Positions 60,901-64,000 of a DNA stretch of 64,000 bases are shown here, one piece after another. The position numbers and the translations under genes are program-made. Below the pieces are notes generated by a model. The model was not told the origin of the DNA. It saw only the letters and a list, made by a program, of their open reading frames with translations, and did no database searches. Within the stretch, counting starts at the first letter, position 1. The number at the start of each line of letters is the position of its first letter. The stretch lies in the NCBI GenBank assembly GCA_947497895.1, contig CANMIL010000015.1:1-64000 (forward strand). The letters run 5' to 3'. This stretch comes from an uncultured Tenacibaculum sp. GTDB taxonomy: Bacteria; Bacteroidota; Bacteroidia; Flavobacteriales; Flavobacteriaceae.

Positions 60901-61833
60901 ATGAAAGTATTGCACCTAGACACCAATCATTCAATTCTTATCAATCAATTGAATGATCTTAGTTATACGAATGACGAAGATTACACCTCTACTAAAGAAG
61001 ATATTGAGGCAAAAATACATCACTACGACGGAATTGTTATTCGTAGCAGATTCACGATCGACTCTTCCTTTATAGATAAGGCGACTAATTTAAAATTTAT
61101 TGGTCGCGTAGGGGCTGGTTTAGAAAACATTGACTGTGATTACGCTACTTCTAAAGGTATTCATCTCATTTCAGCACCTGAAGGCAATCGAAATGCTGTA
61201 GGTGAACATACCTTAGGAATGTTACTCTCTTTATTCAACAAACTAAATAAAGCGGATAAAGAAGTAAGACAAGGACAATGGCTTCGTGAAGAGAATAGAG
61301 GAATTGAACTCGACGGAAGAACTGTTGGAATTATCGGATATGGCAATATGGGAAAAGCTTTTGCAAAAAAACTTAGAGGTTTCGATGTAGAGGTTATCTG
61401 TTATGATATTAAGGATAATGTTGGCGATGAAAATTGTACTCAAGTAACTTTACAAGAGTTCAAAGAAAAAGCTGAAGTTGTAAGCTTGCATACTCCACAA
61501 ACAGAATTAACTGTAAACATGATTAATACCAGTTTTATCAATGGTTTCAAAAATCCATTCTGGCTCTTAAACACTGCTAGAGGGACTTCAGTTGTTACAG
61601 AAGATTTAGCGGAAGCTTTGGAAAATGGGAAAATTTTGGGGGCTGGTTTAGATGTACTCGAATATGAGAAAAAGTCGTTTGAAAACTTGTTTACAAACGA
61701 ACTACCTGATGCTTTCAATTACCTGATAAATTCTGAAAAAGTTTTACTCTCTCCTCATGTAGCTGGCTGGACTATAGAAAGTAAAGAAAAGTTGGCTCAG
61801 ACAATCGTAGATAAAATCAAAGAAAAATTTTAG
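60901..61833 (+). CDS. D-2-hydroxyacid dehydrogenase (SerA-like)
   Basis: This 310-residue NAD-dependent enzyme has IGRVGAGLENID, the NAD-binding GIIGYGNMGKAFAKKLRGF, LNTARGTSVV (catalytic Arg) and LLSPHVAGWT (catalytic His). The Glu of the triad is in GLDVLEYE. It may be the first enzyme of serine synthesis or act on another 2-oxoacid; it lacks the C-terminal ACT domain of long SerA forms. A perfect 11-bp inverted repeat covers codons 9-19. It may be co-transcribed with panB. Confidence 0.88.
   Translation: MKVLHLDTNHSILINQLNDLSYTNDEDYTSTKEDIEAKIHHYDGIVIRSRFTIDSSFIDKATNLKFIGRVGAGLENIDCDYATSKGIHLISAPEGNRNAVGEHTLGMLLSLFNKLNKADKEVRQGQWLREENRGIELDGRTVGIIGYGNMGKAFAKKLRGFDVEVICYDIKDNVGDENCTQVTLQEFKEKAEVVSLHTPQTELTVNMINTSFINGFKNPFWLLNTARGTSVVTEDLAEALENGKILGAGLDVLEYEKKSFENLFTNELPDAFNYLINSEKVLLSPHVAGWTIESKEKLAQTIVDKIKEKF
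60926..60957 (+). promoter_or_regulatory. Hairpin in the 5' coding region of the dehydrogenase gene
   Basis: ATCATTCAATT and AATTGAATGAT form a perfect 11-bp stem with a 10-nt loop within codons 9-19. It could slow early translation or be chance; codon constraints make such a repeat unusual. Confidence 0.35.
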
Positions 61834-61863
61834 TAAATTGTAGCTTCTAAATTCATTACTAAC

Positions 61864-62328
61864 ATGAAATATGAAGCTACTTCACCAGAAGATTATATCT
61901 CTCAAGTTCCTGAAGAGAGAAAAGATGCTCTAGAAAAACTTAGGAAAACTATTAAAGAGAATCTTCCTAACGGATTTGAAGAAGGCATACAATACGGCAT
62001 GATTGGCTATTTTGTCCCTTTAAGTACTTATCCTGATGGTTATCATTGCAGTCCTAATGAACCTCTCCCTTTTATGTCTTTTGCTTCGCAAAAAAATTCC
62101 ATTAATCTTTATCATAGCGGAATATATGCTATTCCTGAAATTCAGGACTGGTTCGTAAATGAATACCCAAAACATTCGTCAAGAAAATTAGATATGGGAA
62201 AAAGTTGTGTCCGTTTTAAAAAAATGGATGATATCCCATATGAACTTATTGGTGAATTGGTAAAAAAGATATCTGTTGATCAATGGATTTCAGTATATGA
62301 AAGCAACGTTAAAAATCGAAGAAAATGA
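61864..62328 (+). CDS. DUF1801 domain protein
   Basis: This 154-residue cytoplasmic protein matches the DUF1801 (YdhG/YjbR-like) fold: VPEERKDALEKLRKTIKENLPNGFEEGIQYGMIGY-type start, PFMSFASQKNSINLYHSGIY and SCVRFKKMDDIPYELIGELVKKI. No biochemical role is established. It overlaps the VOC-family gene by 4 bp (ATGA), so the two are translationally coupled. Confidence 0.88.
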   Translation: MKYEATSPEDYISQVPEERKDALEKLRKTIKENLPNGFEEGIQYGMIGYFVPLSTYPDGYHCSPNEPLPFMSFASQKNSINLYHSGIYAIPEIQDWFVNEYPKHSSRKLDMGKSCVRFKKMDDIPYELIGELVKKISVDQWISVYESNVKNRRK

Positions 62329-62714
62329 AAAAAGGAAAAGTAACTGGTATCGGGGGAGTATTTTTTAAAACTGACAATCCTCAAAAAACGAAAGATTGGT
62401 ATCAAAAAAACCTTGGTTTAAATACTGATCAATGGGGATGTACTTTTTGGTGGAACCAAGAAAACGGTAAAAAAGGATCAACGCAATGGAGCCCTTTTGA
62501 TAAGAATACTGACTACTTTAGCCCTTCAAAAAAAGATTTTATGATCAATTATCGCGTTGAAAACCTAGTTGAACTATTAGAAGAACTAAAACAAAATGGC
62601 ATTACGGTAATGGATAAAATTGAAGAATATGATTACGGAAAGTTCGGTTGGATTATAGATTTAGATGGAAATAAAATCGAGTTATGGGAACCAAATGACG
62701 AAGCTTTTTTATAA
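62325..62714 (+). CDS. VOC family protein (glyoxalase/dioxygenase-like)
   Basis: This 129-residue protein has the two beta-alpha-beta-beta-beta modules of the vicinal oxygen chelate family. VFFKTDNPQKTKDWYQKNLGL and YGKFGWIIDLDGNKIELWEP (with the C-terminal Glu ligand in IELWEP) are diagnostic. Typical members bind a metal and act on small electrophiles or give antibiotic resistance, but the substrate here is unknown. It is coupled with the DUF1801 gene. Confidence 0.9.
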   Translation: MKKGKVTGIGGVFFKTDNPQKTKDWYQKNLGLNTDQWGCTFWWNQENGKKGSTQWSPFDKNTDYFSPSKKDFMINYRVENLVELLEELKQNGITVMDKIEEYDYGKFGWIIDLDGNKIELWEPNDEAFL

Positions 62715-62747
62715 ATTTAATGCAAACTAATTATTAAAATAACATAT

Positions 62748-63023
62748 ATGGAAATTGTCGATGAACATGGAAAACCAATGGTACCTCAACAGGAAGAAAG
62801 TAAAAGAATTCTTGCTGGTATTTTGGCTATAGTATTAGGATCTCTTGCTGTACACAAATTCATTCTTGGATATACGAAAGAAGGTATCATTCAAATTGTA
62901 TTAAATATTGTTACCTGTGGAATAGCCTCAATTATTCCTTTTATTGAAGGAATTATCTACTTGACAAAAAGCGATCAAGAATTCATAGAAATCTATCAAA
63001 AGAATCAGAAACCTTGGTTTTAA
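62748..63023 (+). CDS. TM2 domain membrane protein
   Basis: This 91-residue protein has a short hydrophilic N-terminus and the TM2 domain. Its first helix has the pattern ILAIVLGSLAVHKFILGYTKEG, and the second runs IVLNIVTCGIASIIPFIEGIIYL, with the conserved polar residues near the HKF/GY motif. TM2 proteins are small membrane proteins of unsettled function. It is followed by the amphipathic repeat protein after 59 bp. Confidence 0.9.
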   Translation: MEIVDEHGKPMVPQQEESKRILAGILAIVLGSLAVHKFILGYTKEGIIQIVLNIVTCGIASIIPFIEGIIYLTKSDQEFIEIYQKNQKPWF

Positions 63024-63082
63024 TTCCCTGCACTAGAGTTTCATTAACATAAATTATTAACCTATTTTTAAACTATTTAGCC

Positions 63083-63517
63083 ATGTCAGAAGAAAATAAA
63101 GAACCATTAGAAAATAAAGAATCGAACACTGAGAATTCAAGTAATGAAAAAGACTTTGTAAAAAAAGCTGAAGAAAAGGTTCAAGAGTTTATAAATAGTG
63201 AAGAAGTTGAAAACATAAAAAATAAAGCGTCTGAAGTCATTGGTGATGCCAGTGAAAAGCTAGCTGATTTTACCGAAGAGACCAAAGAAAAAGTTAGCGA
63301 TTTCCTTGAAAGCGAAGAGGTACAGAATATTAAATCTAAAGCTAAGGAATTTGCTGAAGAAGCAAAAGAAGGTCTTGAAGATGTAACTGAAAAAGCTTCC
63401 GAAATAGCTGGTAAGGCAAGCGAACATATTGCCGACTTTGTTGAGGAAGCAGAAGAAGAAATTAAAGAAGCTTCTAAAAAAACAAAAGGATTTTTTCAAC
63501 GCTTATTCGGAAAATAA
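63083..63517 (+). CDS. Acidic amphipathic-helix repeat protein
   Basis: I do not recognise a named family. This 144-residue protein is almost wholly helical and very rich in Glu and Lys. A unit of about 38 residues is repeated: VQEFINSEEVENIKNKA at 33-49 and VSDFLESEEVQNIKSKA at 71-87, followed by related KASE segments. The C-terminus GFFQRLFGK is hydrophobic and basic, and could bind a membrane. The pattern recalls LEA-like or apolipoprotein-like stress proteins. There is no signal peptide. Confidence 0.72.
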   Translation: MSEENKEPLENKESNTENSSNEKDFVKKAEEKVQEFINSEEVENIKNKASEVIGDASEKLADFTEETKEKVSDFLESEEVQNIKSKAKEFAEEAKEGLEDVTEKASEIAGKASEHIADFVEEAEEEIKEASKKTKGFFQRLFGK

Positions 63518-63520
63518 TAA

Positions 63521-63553
63521 AAAGAGGTTAGAAATTAATTCTAACCTCTTTTC
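63521..63553. terminator. Bidirectional terminator
   Basis: AAAGAGGTTAGAA and TTCTAACCTCTTT form a perfect 13-bp stem with a 5-nt loop between two convergent genes. Confidence 0.9.
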
Positions 63554-63584
63554 TTATTCTTATCTTTCAACAAGAACGGGTTGC

Positions 63585-64000
63585 CTACACTTTTTGAAAA
63601 CGTAAACTTTTTGTTCTTTCCTCAAAAGTTGTTTGTTTTAATGGAAGAACAACATTTTCGAACAAGGTAAGCAGGTCTTCAGGATGTTTATCTGAAGACA
63701 GCGTTAACAAATTAAAATATACAAAAGAGCTCCACATTACTGCTTTGAGCTCAGTTTTTGTTTCGTTGAACATTCTTATTTCAACTAACAAATTTTTACT
63801 TCCGTAATTAATTAATTGTGATTCAATAGTAACTGTTTCCATCAATGTTGCTGGCTTCAAATAAGCTATTTGATGTGAGCCAACAACCCAACTTTTTCCA
63901 GTTTCTTTTCCATGATTATAAATATCAAGGTTATAATTAGTTAAAATTTGATCTTCTCTTGCATTAATCATATAATTAAAATAAGATGCATTGTTTAAAT
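63585..64000 (-). CDS. Acyl-CoA thioesterase (4HBT), cut by the window end
   Basis: The visible minus-strand frame runs through an internal ATG at 63971 to the edge of the window without a stop. The residues just before that ATG (LNNASYFNY) are the HLNNAxYxxY hotdog motif. The true start therefore lies beyond 64000, and the ATG at 63971 is internal. Family motifs include NYGSKNLLVEIRMFN and SHQIAYLKPATLMETVTIES. It probably hydrolyses acyl-CoA esters in the cytoplasm. It is only distantly similar to the thioesterase at 37224. Confidence 0.87.
   Translation of the reverse strand, partial: LNNASYFNYMINAREDQILTNYNLDIYNHGKETGKSWVVGSHQIAYLKPATLMETVTIESQLINYGSKNLLVEIRMFNETKTELKAVMWSSFVYFNLLTLSSDKHPEDLLTLFENVVLPLKQTTFEERTKSLRFQKV

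Noticed and set aside
63585..63971. Complete thioesterase starting at 63971
   Set aside because: The upstream frame is open to the window edge and encodes the conserved LNNASY motif, so the gene is partial.

Overview
The window is about 64 kb of AT-rich bacterial chromosome. It looks like a marine member of the Flavobacteriaceae (Bacteroidota), close to the Tenacibaculum/Polaribacter group; the genus is a guess. The evidence is Bacteroidota-type promoters (TTG/TTTG, 19-21 bp, TAnnTTTG), a fused SecDF, an HPRT-adenylate kinase fusion, atpD-atpC as an isolated pair, a type B T9SS C-terminal domain, SusC-like receptors, many acidic lipoproteins, and OmpA with thrombospondin type 3 repeats. I found no rRNA, tRNA, transposase, phage or CRISPR.

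Layout. 1-195: heptanucleotide repeat at the window edge. 0.2-13.1 kb: an NlpC/P60 peptidase, then housekeeping genes (obg, hpt-adk, secDF, fhs), a DUF2797 protein, a GH3-like protein and an ABC exporter pair. 13.3-20.8 kb: a surface operon with a decayed small ORF, a HmuY-like lipoprotein, a lipidated subtilisin-fold protein that has lost its catalytic residues, two further lipoproteins and a SusC/RagA-like TonB-dependent receptor. This is the best candidate for an undescribed system. 20.8-27.3 kb: a TonB-C-like lipoprotein, a repeat-rich fibre-like protein paired with a T9SS type B cargo, and an unknown lipoprotein. 27.5-30.7 kb: a BlaI/M56/TPR signalling operon with twin operators. 30.8-38.5 kb: DUF456, a candidate small RNA, lysS, a CBM9-like lipoprotein, DUF1223, a DJ-1/PfpI protein, an OppC-like permease, a thioesterase and a nuclease. 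38.5-42.6 kb: a TonB receptor with a beta-helix lipoprotein. 42.7-47.1 kb: a metal-homeostasis locus with a TonB receptor, a thioredoxin-like protein, a DtxR/MntR-type regulator and a ZIP transporter, with an operator-like palindrome between the divergent units. 47.1-47.5 kb: a cluster of small hairpins. 47.5-56.9 kb: nitrilase, an AddA/RecB-like helicase-nuclease, kbl, OmpA, atpDC and tatA. 56.9-59.9 kb: an O-methyltransferase and a cluster of ECF sigma factor, zinc anti-sigma-like protein, PD40 protein and NTF2-like protein. 60-64 kb: panB, a 2-hydroxyacid dehydrogenase, DUF1801, a VOC protein, a TM2 protein, an amphipathic repeat protein and a thioesterase cut by the window end.

Much of the window deals with the outer surface. 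Four TonB-dependent or TonB-related units, about nine lipoproteins and one T9SS cargo sit among ordinary core genes. Most transcription units end in clear intrinsic terminators, which helps define operons. All assignments come from reading motifs and context; no database search was possible.
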